From Streptomyces sp. ITFR-21 (GTDB taxonomy: Bacteria; Actinomycetota; Actinomycetes; Streptomycetales; Streptomycetaceae): a DNA stretch of 64,000 bases. Under the pieces are notes generated by a model, which did no database searches, had not been told where the DNA came from, and was given only the letters and a program-made list of their open reading frames with translations. The position numbers and the translations under genes are program-made. Of this stretch, positions 16,394 to 25,960 are shown piece by piece; within the stretch, counting starts at the first letter, position 1, and each line of letters opens with the position of its first letter. The stretch covers positions 1,397,501 to 1,461,500 of the forward strand of contig NZ_CP134605.1 in assembly GCF_031844685.1 (NCBI RefSeq), in the 5' to 3' direction.

Positions 16394-17451
16394 CAGCGCT
16401 CCCAGAAAGCCGGGCCGACGGGCGCCTCGAAGTCACCGAGCGCGATGAGGTTGCCCTCACCGTTGACGCTGATCCGAAGCTGCGGCAGCGGGTGTCCCGC
16501 GGGGCCGAAGAGCACCCGGGCACCGTCGGACAGGTCGAACGTCGACTGGTGGCACGGGCACAGCACGTGGTGCGTCTGCTGCTCGTACAGGCTGATCGGG
16601 CAGCCGACGTGGGTGCAGATCTTGGAGAAGGCCACGATGCCCTCGTGGCCCCAGTCGCGCTCGCGCCTGTCCTTGATGTCCTCCGGCTTGAGCCGGACGA
16701 TCATCAGGGCCGCCTTGGCGATCTGCTGCTGGAAGTCGTCCGCGGACTCCTCCAGGCCCTGGGGCTGCGCGAAGGTCAGCGAGCCGACCACCACGTCCTC
16801 GGGCCGCAGCGGCTGGTCGGTGTTGGAGTTGATCAGCACCTTGCCCTTGGCCCACAGCGTGTGCTGGAGCTTGTCCTCCGGCAGCGGGCCCAGGTCGCGG
16901 AGGATGACCACGGCGGTCAGCGGGAACAGCGTCAGCGCGCCGAACATCGTGGTGCGGATCAGCTTGCGGCGGCCGAAGCCGCTCTCCTTGGCGCCGGTGA
17001 TCCACTGCTGCCGGACGTTCTCCCGCAGCTCGTCGTCGGCGTCCACCCGGTGCCGCTCGTCGGCGACCTCCTCGTCCGACATCAGGGTGCGGGCCCAGTG
17101 GACGGCGCCTGCCCCGATGCTGAACAGGGCCACCGCGAGCGTCAGGCCGAGCGAGAAGTTCAGCGCGCTGACGTGCCCGAAGGGCCAGACGTAGACGATC
17201 TTGTCGACCGGGAAGACCACGAAGCAGGCGATGAACCCGGTGGTGCCGAGCATCGACAGGGTGAACAGGCCGGCCACCACCCGCTCGGAGTGCCGGGCCG
17301 CCTTGTCGTCGATGTCCTGGCGGCGGTGCTCGTGGGGCGGCAGCCCGGGGTTGGCGAACGGGTCGGGTTTGACCACTGCGCCGCCCGCGTGGGCGCCGTG
17401 TTCGCTCGGCAGGTTCTCTGACACGGTGTTGTGGCGTCCAGTCTCGCTCAT
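16393..17451 (-). CDS. qcrA: Cytochrome bc1 complex Rieske iron-sulfur subunit
   Basis: This 352-residue protein has three N-terminal membrane helices (about residues 65-200), as in the actinobacterial type, and a C-terminal Rieske domain. The [2Fe-2S] ligands are in SKICTHVGCPISLYE and VLCPCHQSTFDLSDG, with two Cys and two His, followed by GPAGHPLPQL. It transfers electrons from menaquinol to the diheme cytochrome c subunit. The ATG at 17451 overlaps the qcrC stop by 4 bases; an upstream in-frame extension overlaps qcrC and is not used. Confidence 0.97.
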   Translation of the reverse strand: MSETGRHNTVSENLPSEHGAHAGGAVVKPDPFANPGLPPHEHRRQDIDDKAARHSERVVAGLFTLSMLGTTGFIACFVVFPVDKIVYVWPFGHVSALNFSLGLTLAVALFSIGAGAVHWARTLMSDEEVADERHRVDADDELRENVRQQWITGAKESGFGRRKLIRTTMFGALTLFPLTAVVILRDLGPLPEDKLQHTLWAKGKVLINSNTDQPLRPEDVVVGSLTFAQPQGLEESADDFQQQIAKAALMIVRLKPEDIKDRRERDWGHEGIVAFSKICTHVGCPISLYEQQTHHVLCPCHQSTFDLSDGARVLFGPAGHPLPQLRISVNGEGNLIALGDFEAPVGPAFWER

Positions 17452-18257
17452 GACTTCTTGGCCTTGGTCGTCCGGGCGGCGACCCAGGTGGCGATGCCGA
17501 TCAGCGTGCCGAGGCCGAAGACCCACCCGAAGAGGCCCTCGGAGACCGGGCCGATGCTGCCCAGCGTGAACCCGCCGGGGTTGGGGCTGTCCGCGCTGTC
17601 GACCGCCTTGAGGTAGGCGATGATGTCGGCCTTGGTGTCCTGCGGCATCGTGCTGTCGGGGAACGACGGCATGTTCTGCGGGCCGGTCTGCATCGCCTCG
17701 TAGATGTGCTTGGGGTCGACTCCCTTGAGGCTCGGCGCGAACTTGCCGCTCGTCAGCGCTCCGCCCTTGCCCACGAAGTTGTGGCACTGGGAGCAGTTGG
17801 TGCGGAACAGTTCGCCGCCCTTGGCGCTGTCGGCGCCCGAGGGGCTGTACTGGTCCTTGGTGGGAACGGCCGGGCCGGGGCCGAACGAGGCGACGTACGC
17901 GGCCAGCTGGTCGATCTGCGCCTGGGTGTAGATGACCGGGTGCTTCTCGATCTGGGCGCCGGGCTGCTGGGCCGGCATGCGGCCGGTGCCGACCTGGAAG
18001 TCCACCGCCGCCGCGCCGACGCCGACCAGGCTCGGGCCGTCGGAACCGCCCTGCCCCGAGGTGCCGTGGCAGCTGGCGCAGCCGACGGAGTACAGCTTCT
18101 TGCCCTGCTCGATGGCCAGGGACTGAGCCGAGTCGTCGGCGTGCGCCTGGGGCGCCGGAGCGAGCGCGGCGTAGAGCCCCCCGGTGGCCGCGAGCGCGAA
18201 GGATAGGACGACAAGCGCTGCCAGCGGATGGCGCCGTCGTGCGGAGAGCTTTTTCAC
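17448..18257 (-). CDS. qcrC: Diheme cytochrome c subunit of bc1 complex
   Basis: This 269-residue protein has an N-terminal signal or anchor, two class I cytochrome c domains and a C-terminal membrane helix (GLFGWVFGLGTLIGIATWVA). Heme attachment sites are GCASCHG and NCSQCHN; axial Met ligands lie in GRMPAQQP and QNMPSFP. The fused diheme arrangement lets electrons pass directly to CtaC without a soluble cytochrome c, as known for actinobacteria. The GTG start at 18257 has a weak GGGG site upstream. It lies 92 bases after ctaE and overlaps qcrA by 4 bases. Confidence 0.97.
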   Translation of the reverse strand: MKKLSARRRHPLAALVVLSFALAATGGLYAALAPAPQAHADDSAQSLAIEQGKKLYSVGCASCHGTSGQGGSDGPSLVGVGAAAVDFQVGTGRMPAQQPGAQIEKHPVIYTQAQIDQLAAYVASFGPGPAVPTKDQYSPSGADSAKGGELFRTNCSQCHNFVGKGGALTSGKFAPSLKGVDPKHIYEAMQTGPQNMPSFPDSTMPQDTKADIIAYLKAVDSADSPNPGGFTLGSIGPVSEGLFGWVFGLGTLIGIATWVAARTTKAKKS

Positions 18258-18349
18258 GGATTACCCCGAGTGTCAGGATCTCTTGTCGATGCTTGGCTGC
18301 TTGGCTGTCTCTTCCTGGGCCACCCGGTCGGACCGGGACCCGGGACCGG

Positions 18350-18970
18350 CTACTTGATCAGGTAGATCGTGGCGAAGAGGCCGATCCAGACCACATCGAC
18401 GAAGTGCCAGTAGTAGGACACGACGATGGCAGCGGTGGCCTGCTGATGGGTGAACCGCTTGGCCGCGTACGTCCGGCCCAGTACCAGCAGGAACGCGATC
18501 AGACCGCCCGTCACGTGCAGCCCGTGGAAGCCCGTGGTCAGGTAGAACACCGAGCCGTAGGGGTCCGAGCTGAGCGAGATCCCGTCCTTCTTGACCAGGT
18601 TGGTGTACTCGAAGATCTGTCCGCCGATGAACACCGCGCCCATGACGAAGGTCACGATGAACCAGGAGCGGAGCTTCTTCACGTCGCCGCGCTCGGCGGC
18701 GAAGACGCCCATCTGGCAGGTGAAGGAGGAAAGCACCAGGATCGTGGTGTTCGTCGCGGAGAACGGCACGTTCAGCGCGTGCGCGTGTTCCTTCCAGAAC
18801 ACCTCGCCCGTGACCGACCGGAGCGTGAAGTACATCGCGAAGAGGGCCGCGAAGAACATCAGCTCGGAACTCAGCCAGATGATGGTCCCGACGCTGGTGA
18901 GGTTCGGCCGGTTGACCGACGGGTGCGCGTGCCCGGCTTCTACTGCTGTTGCTGTCGCCACGTCCGACAT
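18350..18970 (-). CDS. ctaE: Cytochrome c oxidase subunit III
   Basis: This 206-residue membrane protein has five hydrophobic helices. Family marks are [36 protein letters not shown] and [15 protein letters not shown]. It stabilises the catalytic core and proton uptake of the aa3 oxidase. The ATG at 18970 has AAGGGA about 8 bases upstream. It is the first gene of the ctaE-qcrCAB unit and is transcribed away from the receiver-domain gene; the 235 bases between them must hold two promoters, and TTGACA on the minus strand (19024-19019) is a candidate -35 without an obvious -10. Confidence 0.95.
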   Translation of the reverse strand: MSDVATATAVEAGHAHPSVNRPNLTSVGTIIWLSSELMFFAALFAMYFTLRSVTGEVFWKEHAHALNVPFSATNTTILVLSSFTCQMGVFAAERGDVKKLRSWFIVTFVMGAVFIGGQIFEYTNLVKKDGISLSSDPYGSVFYLTTGFHGLHVTGGLIAFLLVLGRTYAAKRFTHQQATAAIVVSYYWHFVDVVWIGLFATIYLIK

Positions 18971-19205
18971 TATGTCGGTCCCTTGTCCGGCCCTGACCCC
19001 GGGGGGTCCCCTTCGGTGTGTCAAGGCTGCGGCCGGACTCGTACGGCCTAGTGGCGGGGTCCCTCGAACGAGGGATGACGGTCGGTCGGGACCGTTCTCC
19101 GGGATCTTCGCGGGGTACGGACCCTGCTCGCGGGGGCACCTTCGGGAGTAGCATCCGAGGCACGTGAGAACGCGCCCACCGGCTTGCCGACGAGGAGGAA
19201 CCAGG

Positions 19206-19622
19206 ATGCAGGCGACCGCCACCGTGCTGGTCTACAGCGACGACGCGAACACCCGGGAGCAGGTCCGGCTCGCCGTCGGCCGCCGGCCTGCCGCGGACCT
19301 GCCGCCGGTGGAGTACGTGGAGTGCGCGACACTCCCCGCGGTCCTGGAGCAGTTGGAGCTCGGCGGCATCGACCTGTGCGTGCTGGACGGCGAGGCGAAC
19401 CCGGCCGGCGGGATGGGTGTGTGCCGGCAGATCAAGGACGAGGTCTTCCGCTGCCCGCCGGTGCTGGTGCTGATCGGCCGCCCGCAGGACGCGTGGCTGG
19501 CCACCTGGAGCCGGGCGGACGCCGCGGTGACCCACCCGGTCGACCCGGTCGCCCTCAGCGACACCCTGGCGATCCTGCTGCGCCGCCGGGTCGCTCCGGT
19601 GACGACCGTCGCGACCCTGTAG
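19206..19622 (+). CDS. Degenerate stand-alone response-regulator receiver protein
   Basis: This 138-residue protein is a CheY-like receiver fold with no output domain. It keeps the acidic cluster (VYSDDAN, D12/D13) and a phosphoacceptor-like D61 in [13 protein letters not shown]. The conserved Ser/Thr appears replaced by Gly around residue 91 (VLVLIGRPQ), and the invariant Lys before the last loop is His110 in VTHPVDP. Phosphorylation signalling is therefore doubtful. The ATG at 19206 has GAGGAGG 6 bases upstream. It stands between the qcr/ctaE and ctaCDF blocks, which hints at a link to respiration, but this is inference. Confidence 0.7.
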   Translation: MQATATVLVYSDDANTREQVRLAVGRRPAADLPPVEYVECATLPAVLEQLELGGIDLCVLDGEANPAGGMGVCRQIKDEVFRCPPVLVLIGRPQDAWLATWSRADAAVTHPVDPVALSDTLAILLRRRVAPVTTVATL

Positions 19623-19704
19623 TCCGGTAGGCCGCGGTCCGGTAGGCCGCGGTCGGTCCGGTGGTCCGGTCGACGCGGCGCGCCGGTCCGGCGCCGCGGG
19701 CGGA

Positions 19705-20997
19705 TCAGGCGGTCTCGGGCTGTAGCCGGGCCGGCGCGGAGGCGGGCGTCTTCACGGCGTCGGTCTTCGCCCCGGCGGGCGCCGCGCCCAGGGCGCTGCC
19801 CTTCTGCCACTGGTCCCAGCTGAGGTTCCAGTCGCCGAAGCCGTTGTCGAAGGGCGTCATGGTGGGGCCCTTGCTGTTGATCACGTCGACGACGTCGCCC
19901 TGCCGCACGTGGTCGAAGAACCAGTGCGCGTTGTCCGTGCTCATGCCGGTGCAGCCGTGGCTGACGTTGGCGAGCCCCTGGGAGCCCTCGGACCAGGGCG
20001 CGGCGTGCACGTACTCACCGCTCCAGGTCACCCGGGTGGCCCAGTAGACGGGCAGGTCGTAGGAGTCGGAGCTGCCGGCGGCTATGCCGATGCTCTGACT
20101 GGTCATCCGGACGAACGACTCCTTGCCCAGCACCACCTTGAAGCCGTTGCGGGTGTCGAAGCCGGGCTTGCCGGTGGTGACCGGGAGGGTCTTCACCACC
20201 TTGCCGTTCTCCTTGAACGTCATCTGGTCGGTGGCGGCGTTGGTGATCGCCTCGACCCGGTGGCCGGTGTGCAGGGTCAGCGGCTTGTCGGCGCCGCCGT
20301 ACAGGCCACTCTGGACCCGTACCCCGCTGAGGTTGCTGGTGGCCTGGATCGTGGCGTCGGCCGGCCAGTAGGTGCGCGGCCGGTAGTGCAGGGTGCGGTC
20401 GTCGACCCAGTACCAGGAGCCGGCCGTGGCCCGGGGGGTCGAGCCGACGTGCAGGTTGGCCTCGACCGCGGCGCGGGCCGCCCGGTCCTTGACCGGCCGG
20501 CTCAGCTCGGCGGTGACGGGCTGTCCGACCCCGTACGTACCGGCGTCCGGTCCGAAGGAGACGTGCAGTCCGGCGTCTGCGGGGGTGGTGTCGAAGCCGA
20601 CGACCTTGCGGCCGGGGTGGCCGTCGGAGTCCTCGGTGCTGACCCGCACGGTGTAGTGGGCGCCTGCCGCGAGCGATCCGGTGGACTGCCAGCGCAGTCC
20701 GTCGGCGCTGAGTTCGCCGCGTACGGCCCGGCCCGCGGCGTCGGTGGCGGTCACGTCGGTGATCCGGCTGCCGTCGTCCTTGACGGAGACCTTCAGCGGC
20801 TTGTTCGGGTCGGCCTTGCCGCTGCCGGCGGCGCCGAACACCACCCGGGCCGCGGCGTCGTAGGGGGGTGCGGCCAGCGGGTTCCCGTCGCCGTCGCAGG
20901 CGGTGAGCCCCACCGCCAGGGGCGCTATGAGGAGCGCGCAGCTCAGGGCTGTGCGGCGGCGCCATGGGTGGTGGCTCGTGTGAAGGTGGTGGCTCAT
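19705..20997 (-). CDS. L,D-transpeptidase lipoprotein (YkuD domain)
   Basis: This 430-residue protein has a signal sequence with lipobox VGLTAC (residues about 29-34), two Ig-like N-terminal domains (LPP20/Ldt type) and a C-terminal YkuD catalytic domain. The active site reads YVHAAPWSEGSQG then NVSHGCTGMS, the HxxN...SHGCxxM/R motif with catalytic Cys. It should form 3-3 mDAP cross-links in peptidoglycan, as Mycobacterium LdtMt2 does. It lies downstream of the ctaCDF transcript, separated by a terminator, and upstream it is convergent with the receiver gene. The ATG at 20997 fits homologues. Confidence 0.92.
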   Translation of the reverse strand: MSHHLHTSHHPWRRRTALSCALLIAPLAVGLTACDGDGNPLAAPPYDAAARVVFGAAGSGKADPNKPLKVSVKDDGSRITDVTATDAAGRAVRGELSADGLRWQSTGSLAAGAHYTVRVSTEDSDGHPGRKVVGFDTTPADAGLHVSFGPDAGTYGVGQPVTAELSRPVKDRAARAAVEANLHVGSTPRATAGSWYWVDDRTLHYRPRTYWPADATIQATSNLSGVRVQSGLYGGADKPLTLHTGHRVEAITNAATDQMTFKENGKVVKTLPVTTGKPGFDTRNGFKVVLGKESFVRMTSQSIGIAAGSSDSYDLPVYWATRVTWSGEYVHAAPWSEGSQGLANVSHGCTGMSTDNAHWFFDHVRQGDVVDVINSKGPTMTPFDNGFGDWNLSWDQWQKGSALGAAPAGAKTDAVKTPASAPARLQPETA

Positions 20998-21090
20998 GCG
21001 ATCACGCTATGAACGCCACCGGGATTCCGCGCGGCGAGCGCGTACAAAAGGGTGTGCCGCCACGGCGTGTCGGCGGCGGGCTGCGGAAAA

Positions 21091-21125
21091 GCGGGCGCGG
21101 GCACCTGTACGGTGCCCGCGCCCGC
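21091..21125 (-). terminator. Terminator of the ctaCDF operon
   Basis: A perfect 15-base stem (GCGGGCGCGGGCACC and its complement) with a 5-base loop follows ctaF; on the minus strand it is followed by TTTT, giving a classical intrinsic terminator. Confidence 0.8.
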
Positions 21126-21142
21126 CAGGCGGTGACCGCGTG

Positions 21143-21541
21143 TTACTGGGTGCGGTCCTCGCCCCGGTAGTACTCGAAGGCCCAGCCCCAGACGCCGATC
21201 AGGATGATGGGCAGCGAGAAGAACAGCAGCCACCAGCCGAAGACGATGCCGAGGAAGGCCAGCGCGCCGCCGGTCGCCAGTGAGAGCGGCTGCCAGCTGT
21301 GCGGGCTGAAGAAGCCCACCTCACCGGCTTCGTCGGAGACGTCGGCGTCCTCCCGGTCCTGTGCTCCGGCGTCCGCCCGGCGGGCGGTGAAGGACAGGTA
21401 GAAACCGATCATCAGGCTCAGCGCGAACGCCAGGAACAGCGCGGTGGTGCCGGCCGGCTCCTTGGACCAGAAGCCGTAGACGATGGCCGAGGCCAGAATG
21501 AAGACGGCCAGGCCGAGGAACATCTTGCCCTGGATCCTCAC
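21143..21541 (-). CDS. ctaF: Cytochrome c oxidase subunit IV
   Basis: This 132-residue actinobacterial subunit IV has four hydrophobic helices, with [19 protein letters not shown] near the N-terminus and the central [10 protein letters not shown]. It is a small accessory subunit of the aa3 oxidase. The GTG at 21541 overlaps the ctaD stop by 4 bases, so translation is coupled. The stop is TAA, rare in this genome, and a strong hairpin lies just beyond. Confidence 0.93.
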   Translation of the reverse strand: MRIQGKMFLGLAVFILASAIVYGFWSKEPAGTTALFLAFALSLMIGFYLSFTARRADAGAQDREDADVSDEAGEVGFFSPHSWQPLSLATGGALAFLGIVFGWWLLFFSLPIILIGVWGWAFEYYRGEDRTQ

Positions 21542-23298
21542 TTGCCCTCCTCCGTGCCCTGGGTGGTGCCGGGCGTGCTCCCGCTGCCGGCCAGCGAGCG
21601 GTCCGGGGTGTGCGCGAGCAGTTCGGCCGCCGCGATCTCCGGGTGGTGCAGGTCGAACGCCGGGGACTCGGAGCGGATCCGCGGCAGGGTGAGGAAGTTG
21701 TGCCGCGGCGGCGGGCAGGAGGTCGCCCACTCCAGCGAACGGCCGTAGCCCCACGGGTCGTCGACCTCGACCTTCTTGCCGTACTTGGCCGTCTTCCACA
21801 CGTTGTAGAGGAACGGCAGGATCGACAGGCCGAGCAGGAAGGAGCTGATGGTCGAGACGGTGTTCAAGGTGGTGAAGCCGTCGGCGGCCAGGTAGTCGGC
21901 GTACCGGCGGGGCATGCCCTCCGCGCCCAGCCAGTGCTGGACCAGGAAGGTGCCGTGGAAGCCGAAGAACAGCGTCCAGAAGGTGATCTTGCCGAGCCGT
22001 TCGTCCAGCATCTTGCCGGTCATCTTCGGCCACCAGAAGTGGAAGCCTGCGAACATCGCGAACACCACGGTGCCGAACACCACGTAGTGGAAGTGCGCGA
22101 CGACGAAGTACGAGTCGGAGACGTGGAAGTCCAGCGGTGGCGCGGCCAGGATGACACCGGTCAGACCGCCGAAGGTGAAGGTGATCAGGAAGCCGATCGC
22201 CCAGAGCATCGGTGTCTCGAAACTCAGTGACCCCTTCCACATGGTGCCGATCCAGTTGAAGAACTTCACCCCGGTCGGTACCGCGATCAGGAAGGTCATG
22301 AAGGAGAAGAACGGCAGCAGCACCCCGCCGGTGACGTACATGTGGTGCGCCCACACGGTCACGGACAGGCCGGCGATGGAGATGGTCGCCGCGACCAGGC
22401 CGATGTAGCCGAACATCGGCTTGCGGCTGAAGACCGGGATGACCTCCGAGATGATGCCGAAGAACGGCAGCGCGATGATGTACACCTCGGGATGGCCGAA
22501 GAACCAGAAGAGGTGCTGCCACAGCAGCGCGCCGCCGTTGGCGGAGTCGAACACGTGGGCGCCGAATTTTCGGTCCGCCTCCAGCGCCAGCAGCGCGGCG
22601 GCCAGCACCGGGAAGGCGAGCAGCACCAGGACGGCGGTCAGCAGCACGTTCCAGCAGAAGATCGGCATCCGGAACATCGTCATGCCGGGGGCGCGCATGC
22701 AGATGATCGTGGTGATGAAGTTGACCGCGCCGAGGATGGTGCCGAAGCCGGACAGCGCCAGGCCCATGATCCACATGTCGCCGCCGACGCCGGGCGAGTG
22801 CACCGCGTCGGACAGCGGGGAGTACGCGAACCAGCCGAAGTCGGCAGCGCCCTGCGGGGTGACGAAGCCGCCGACCGCGATCAGCGAGCCGAACAGGTAG
22901 AGCCAGTAGGCGAACATGTTCAGCCGGGGGAACGCCACGTCGGGCGCGCCGATCTGGAGCGGCATGATCCAGTTGGTGAAGCCGGCGAACAGCGGTGTCG
23001 CGAACATCAGCAGCATCACGGTGCCGTGCATCGTGAACGCCTGGTTGAACTGCTCGTTCGACAGGAACTGGTTCCCCGGCCTGGCCAGTTCGGCGCGCAT
23101 CATCAGCGCCAGCACGCCGCCGATGAGGAAGAAGACGAACGACGTGATCAGGTACAGGCTGCCGATGGTCTTGTGGTCGGTGGTGGTCAGCCACGTGACC
23201 ACCACGGAACCGGGCCGCCGCGGCTTGACCGGGAGTTGGTCGGCGTAGGAGTCGTCCTCGGCGGGGGCCGCCCCCACCGGTTCGTTGAGAATGCTCAT
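21538..23298 (-). CDS. ctaD: Cytochrome c oxidase subunit I
   Basis: This 586-residue, twelve-helix catalytic subunit binds heme a and the heme a3-CuB centre. Ligands are visible in [12 protein letters not shown] (heme a His), [13 protein letters not shown] (CuB His cross-linked to Tyr), [11 protein letters not shown] (CuB His pair) and [11 protein letters not shown] (heme a3 and heme a His). The K- and D-channel landmark residues, such as the Tyr in HPEVY, are kept. A long C-terminal tail is typical of actinobacteria. It overlaps both ctaC and ctaF by 4 bases in one operon. Confidence 0.98.
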   Translation of the reverse strand: MSILNEPVGAAPAEDDSYADQLPVKPRRPGSVVVTWLTTTDHKTIGSLYLITSFVFFLIGGVLALMMRAELARPGNQFLSNEQFNQAFTMHGTVMLLMFATPLFAGFTNWIMPLQIGAPDVAFPRLNMFAYWLYLFGSLIAVGGFVTPQGAADFGWFAYSPLSDAVHSPGVGGDMWIMGLALSGFGTILGAVNFITTIICMRAPGMTMFRMPIFCWNVLLTAVLVLLAFPVLAAALLALEADRKFGAHVFDSANGGALLWQHLFWFFGHPEVYIIALPFFGIISEVIPVFSRKPMFGYIGLVAATISIAGLSVTVWAHHMYVTGGVLLPFFSFMTFLIAVPTGVKFFNWIGTMWKGSLSFETPMLWAIGFLITFTFGGLTGVILAAPPLDFHVSDSYFVVAHFHYVVFGTVVFAMFAGFHFWWPKMTGKMLDERLGKITFWTLFFGFHGTFLVQHWLGAEGMPRRYADYLAADGFTTLNTVSTISSFLLGLSILPFLYNVWKTAKYGKKVEVDDPWGYGRSLEWATSCPPPRHNFLTLPRIRSESPAFDLHHPEIAAAELLAHTPDRSLAGSGSTPGTTQGTEEGK

Positions 23299-24254
23299 GT
23301 GGTCTTGGGCTCCGAGTTCTTCGCGTTGCCCGTGGTGGCAATGCCCGCCGGGATGTAACCGGTCTGGCCGCTCGCCGCCAGGTCCTTGAGGTGCTGCTGG
23401 TACTGGGCCGGCGTCACGACCTTGACGTTGAAGAGCATCCGGGAGTGGTCCTCACCGCACAGCTCGGCGCACTTGCCCTCGAAGGTGCCGAGCTTGTTCG
23501 GCGTGACCTGGAAGACGTTGGTGTGACCGGGGATGACGTCCATCTTCATCAGGAACGGGATGATCCAGAACGAGTGGATGACGTCACGCGAGGTGAGCAC
23601 GAAGCGCACCGACTGGCCCTCGGGCAGCCAGAGCGTCGGGCCGGGGTTGCCGGTGTCCGCATTCTTGCTGGCCGGGGTGCCGACGTCGTAGACGCCCTCG
23701 GCGCCGGGCGGCAGGTCCAGCTTGTTCGCCGGGATCGTGGCCAGCTCCTTCGGCACCCCGGCGGGGGTCGCCGGGTCGCCGTCCACGTCCTCCACGTAGT
23801 TGAAGCCCCAGCTCCACTGGAAGCCCACCACGTTGACCACGTGCTGGGGCTTCTTGGAGGTGTCCAGCAGCTTGGACTCGTCACGGGCGGTGAAGTAGAA
23901 CAGCACCGCGATCACGATGATCGGGACGATGGTGTAGAGCGCCTCGAGAGGCATGTTGTAGCGGGTCTGCGGAGGGACCTCGATCTTGGTCCGGCTGCGC
24001 CGGTGGAAGATCACGCTCCACAGGATCAGTCCCCAGACGAGCACGCCCGTCACCAGTGCGGCGGCCCATGAGCCCTGCCAGAGGGCAAGGATCCGGGGAG
24101 CCTGTTCCGTGGCCGGGCTGGGCATGCCGAGCCGGGGGTAGTCCTTGTAGGAGCAACCGGAGGCGGTCGCAAGGACCAGGCCCGCGGCCAGCGCCTGCGG
24201 CAGCCATCGCCGCATCGGGCGCCGCGACGAGCGGTCGGAGCCGTTGGGACTCAC
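23295..24254 (-). CDS. ctaC: Cytochrome c oxidase subunit II
   Basis: This 319-residue subunit II begins with a lipoprotein signal ([10 protein letters not shown]), has two membrane helices and a periplasm-facing cupredoxin domain. The CuA ligands are in [12 protein letters not shown] (His) and [14 protein letters not shown] (two Cys, His, Met). The loop insertion at about residues 140-185 is the actinobacterial feature that docks with QcrC. I chose the GTG at 24254 ([10 protein letters not shown]), which matches homologues as I recall them and has AAGG about 8 bases upstream. It heads ctaCDF. Confidence 0.96.
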   Translation of the reverse strand: MSPNGSDRSSRRPMRRWLPQALAAGLVLATASGCSYKDYPRLGMPSPATEQAPRILALWQGSWAAALVTGVLVWGLILWSVIFHRRSRTKIEVPPQTRYNMPLEALYTIVPIIVIAVLFYFTARDESKLLDTSKKPQHVVNVVGFQWSWGFNYVEDVDGDPATPAGVPKELATIPANKLDLPPGAEGVYDVGTPASKNADTGNPGPTLWLPEGQSVRFVLTSRDVIHSFWIIPFLMKMDVIPGHTNVFQVTPNKLGTFEGKCAELCGEDHSRMLFNVKVVTPAQYQQHLKDLAASGQTGYIPAGIATTGNAKNSEPKTT

Positions 24255-24504
24255 GTAGCGCCTTCCCGAGAGTCTCGGCCGCGCGTTACGAGTGTTCCGG
24301 CCGTCTGCTGGTCGGTCGGCCCGCGCGCGGGCAGATGAGGTGTGGATTCTTATGCGGACCAAACCCTACTGGACGCTATTTGGGGTCGCGCGGGGAGGGG
24401 GTCCAACGCGCCGGGGCTCACCCGGAAGGTGCGGAAGGCCGTGCTTTGCCGGTCAAGTGGCCCGGTGACGGGGTCGGGACGGCCCCGGGTTGTAGCGTTC
24501 CGGC

Positions 24505-25938
24505 ATGCCCTATTTCGACATGGCTTCGGCGGCTCCGCTGCATCCGGTGGCACGTCAGGCGCTGCTCGCGGCGCTGGAGGAGGGGTGGGCGGATCCGGCC
24601 CGGCTGTACCGGGAGGGACGGCGGGCCCGGCTGCTGCTGGACGCGGCACGGGAGGCCGTGGCGGCGGAGGTGGGCTGCCGCCCCGACGAGGTGGCATTCA
24701 CTCCTTCGGGGACACGCGCGCTGCACTCCGCGGTCGCGGGGGCCGCCGCGGGGCGCCGCCGGATCGGCCGCCGCGTGGTGGTGTCGGCGGTGGAGCACTC
24801 GGCGGTACTGCACGCGGCCGAGCCGTACGAGAGCGCGCACGTGGGGGTGGACCGCGCCGGGCGGGTGGATCCGGCGGCGTTCGCGGCGGCGCTGCGGGCG
24901 GACACCGCGCTGGCCTGTCTGCAGTCCGCGAACCACGAGGTGGGGACGGTCCAGCCGGTCGCCGAAGTGGCCGACGCCTGCCGGGCGGTGGGGGTGCCGC
25001 TGCTGGTGGACGCGGCGCAGTCGCTGGCCTGGGGGCCGGTGCCGGGCGGCTGGTCGCTGCTGGCGGGCAGCGCGCACAAGTGGGGCGGCCCGCCCGGGGT
25101 GGGACTGCTGGTGGTGCGCAAGGGCACCCGGTACGCGCCCCAGGAGCCCGCCGACGAGCGGGAGTCGGGCCGCGCGCCGGGCTTCGGCAACCTGCCGGCG
25201 GTCGTGGCGGCGGCGGCCTCGCTGCGCGCGGTGCGGGAGGAGGCGGCGCGAACGGCGGTACGGCTGTCCGCGCTGGTGGACCGGATCAGGAGCCGGGTGC
25301 CGCAGCTCGTGCCCGATGTCGAGGTGGTGGGGCACGACCGGCTGCGGCTGCCGCACCTGGTCACCTTCTCCTGCCTGTACGTGGACGGCGAGGCGCTGCT
25401 GACCGGGCTGGACCGGGCGGGCTTCTCGGTGTCGTCGGGTTCGTCGTGCACGTCGAGCACCCTGACGCCGAGTCATGTGCTCAAGGCGATGGGGGTGCTC
25501 TCGGAGGGCAATGTGCGGGTGTCGCTGCCGCCCGGTACCGAGGAGGCGGACGTCGAGCGGTTCCTCGCGGTGCTGCCGGGGGTGGTCGCGGAGGTCCGCG
25601 GCCGGCTCGGGGCACCGGTCGGCAGCGGGCCGGTGGAAGCAGGGCCGGTGGGAGCGGTGCCGGCTGAGGCACGGGCGGCCGGGCAGGGGGCGGCGGCCGG
25701 CGCCGGGCCGGCCGACGGGCTGGTGGTGGACTCGCTCGGCAGGCTCTGCCCGATCCCCGTCATCGACCTGGCCCGGGTGATCGGGCGGGTGCCGGTCGGC
25801 GGCCTGGTCACCGTACTGGCCGACGACGAGGCGGCCCGGCTGGACATCCCGGCGTGGTGCGCGATGCGCGAGCAGGAGTACGTGGGGGAGCACCCGGCCG
25901 TACGCGGCACCGCGTACGTGGTGCGGCGCCGCGTCTGA
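24505..25938 (+). CDS. Cysteine desulfurase-TusA fusion protein
   Basis: This 477-residue protein joins an IscS/NifS-like class V cysteine desulfurase (residues about 1-365) to a C-terminal TusA/SirA sulfur-carrier domain (about 405-477) through an Ala/Gly/Pro linker. The PLP Lys is K192 in GSAHKWGGPPG; the persulfide Cys is C315 in VSSGSSCTSS; the carrier Cys is C415 in the TusA CPxP motif RLCPIPVIDLA. The natural reading is that sulfur mobilised from cysteine passes directly to the carrier domain. The acceptor is unknown; tRNA thiolation and molybdenum or copper cofactor work are options. TAGCGT (24493-24498) lies 6 bases before the ATG, suggesting leaderless mRNA. It is divergent from ctaCDF across 250 bases. 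Confidence 0.9.
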   Translation: MPYFDMASAAPLHPVARQALLAALEEGWADPARLYREGRRARLLLDAAREAVAAEVGCRPDEVAFTPSGTRALHSAVAGAAAGRRRIGRRVVVSAVEHSAVLHAAEPYESAHVGVDRAGRVDPAAFAAALRADTALACLQSANHEVGTVQPVAEVADACRAVGVPLLVDAAQSLAWGPVPGGWSLLAGSAHKWGGPPGVGLLVVRKGTRYAPQEPADERESGRAPGFGNLPAVVAAAASLRAVREEAARTAVRLSALVDRIRSRVPQLVPDVEVVGHDRLRLPHLVTFSCLYVDGEALLTGLDRAGFSVSSGSSCTSSTLTPSHVLKAMGVLSEGNVRVSLPPGTEEADVERFLAVLPGVVAEVRGRLGAPVGSGPVEAGPVGAVPAEARAAGQGAAAGAGPADGLVVDSLGRLCPIPVIDLARVIGRVPVGGLVTVLADDEAARLDIPAWCAMREQEYVGEHPAVRGTAYVVRRRV

Positions 25939-25960
25939 CCGGGTGCGGCATCCGGCGGGG

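Noticed and set aside
14639-17194. An 851-codon plus-strand open frame across qcrB and qcrA
   Set aside because: It mirrors the codon bias of the respiratory genes on the other strand, starts in a terminator hairpin and has no recognisable motif.
18971-19205. Rex-type redox operator between ctaE and the receiver gene
   Set aside because: No TGTGAAC...GTTCACA palindrome is present in this gap or upstream of ctaC.
24255-24504. Clear promoter for ctaC
   Set aside because: TAGGGT occurs on the minus strand near 24365, but no acceptable -35 lies at 16-19 bases, so I did not list it.
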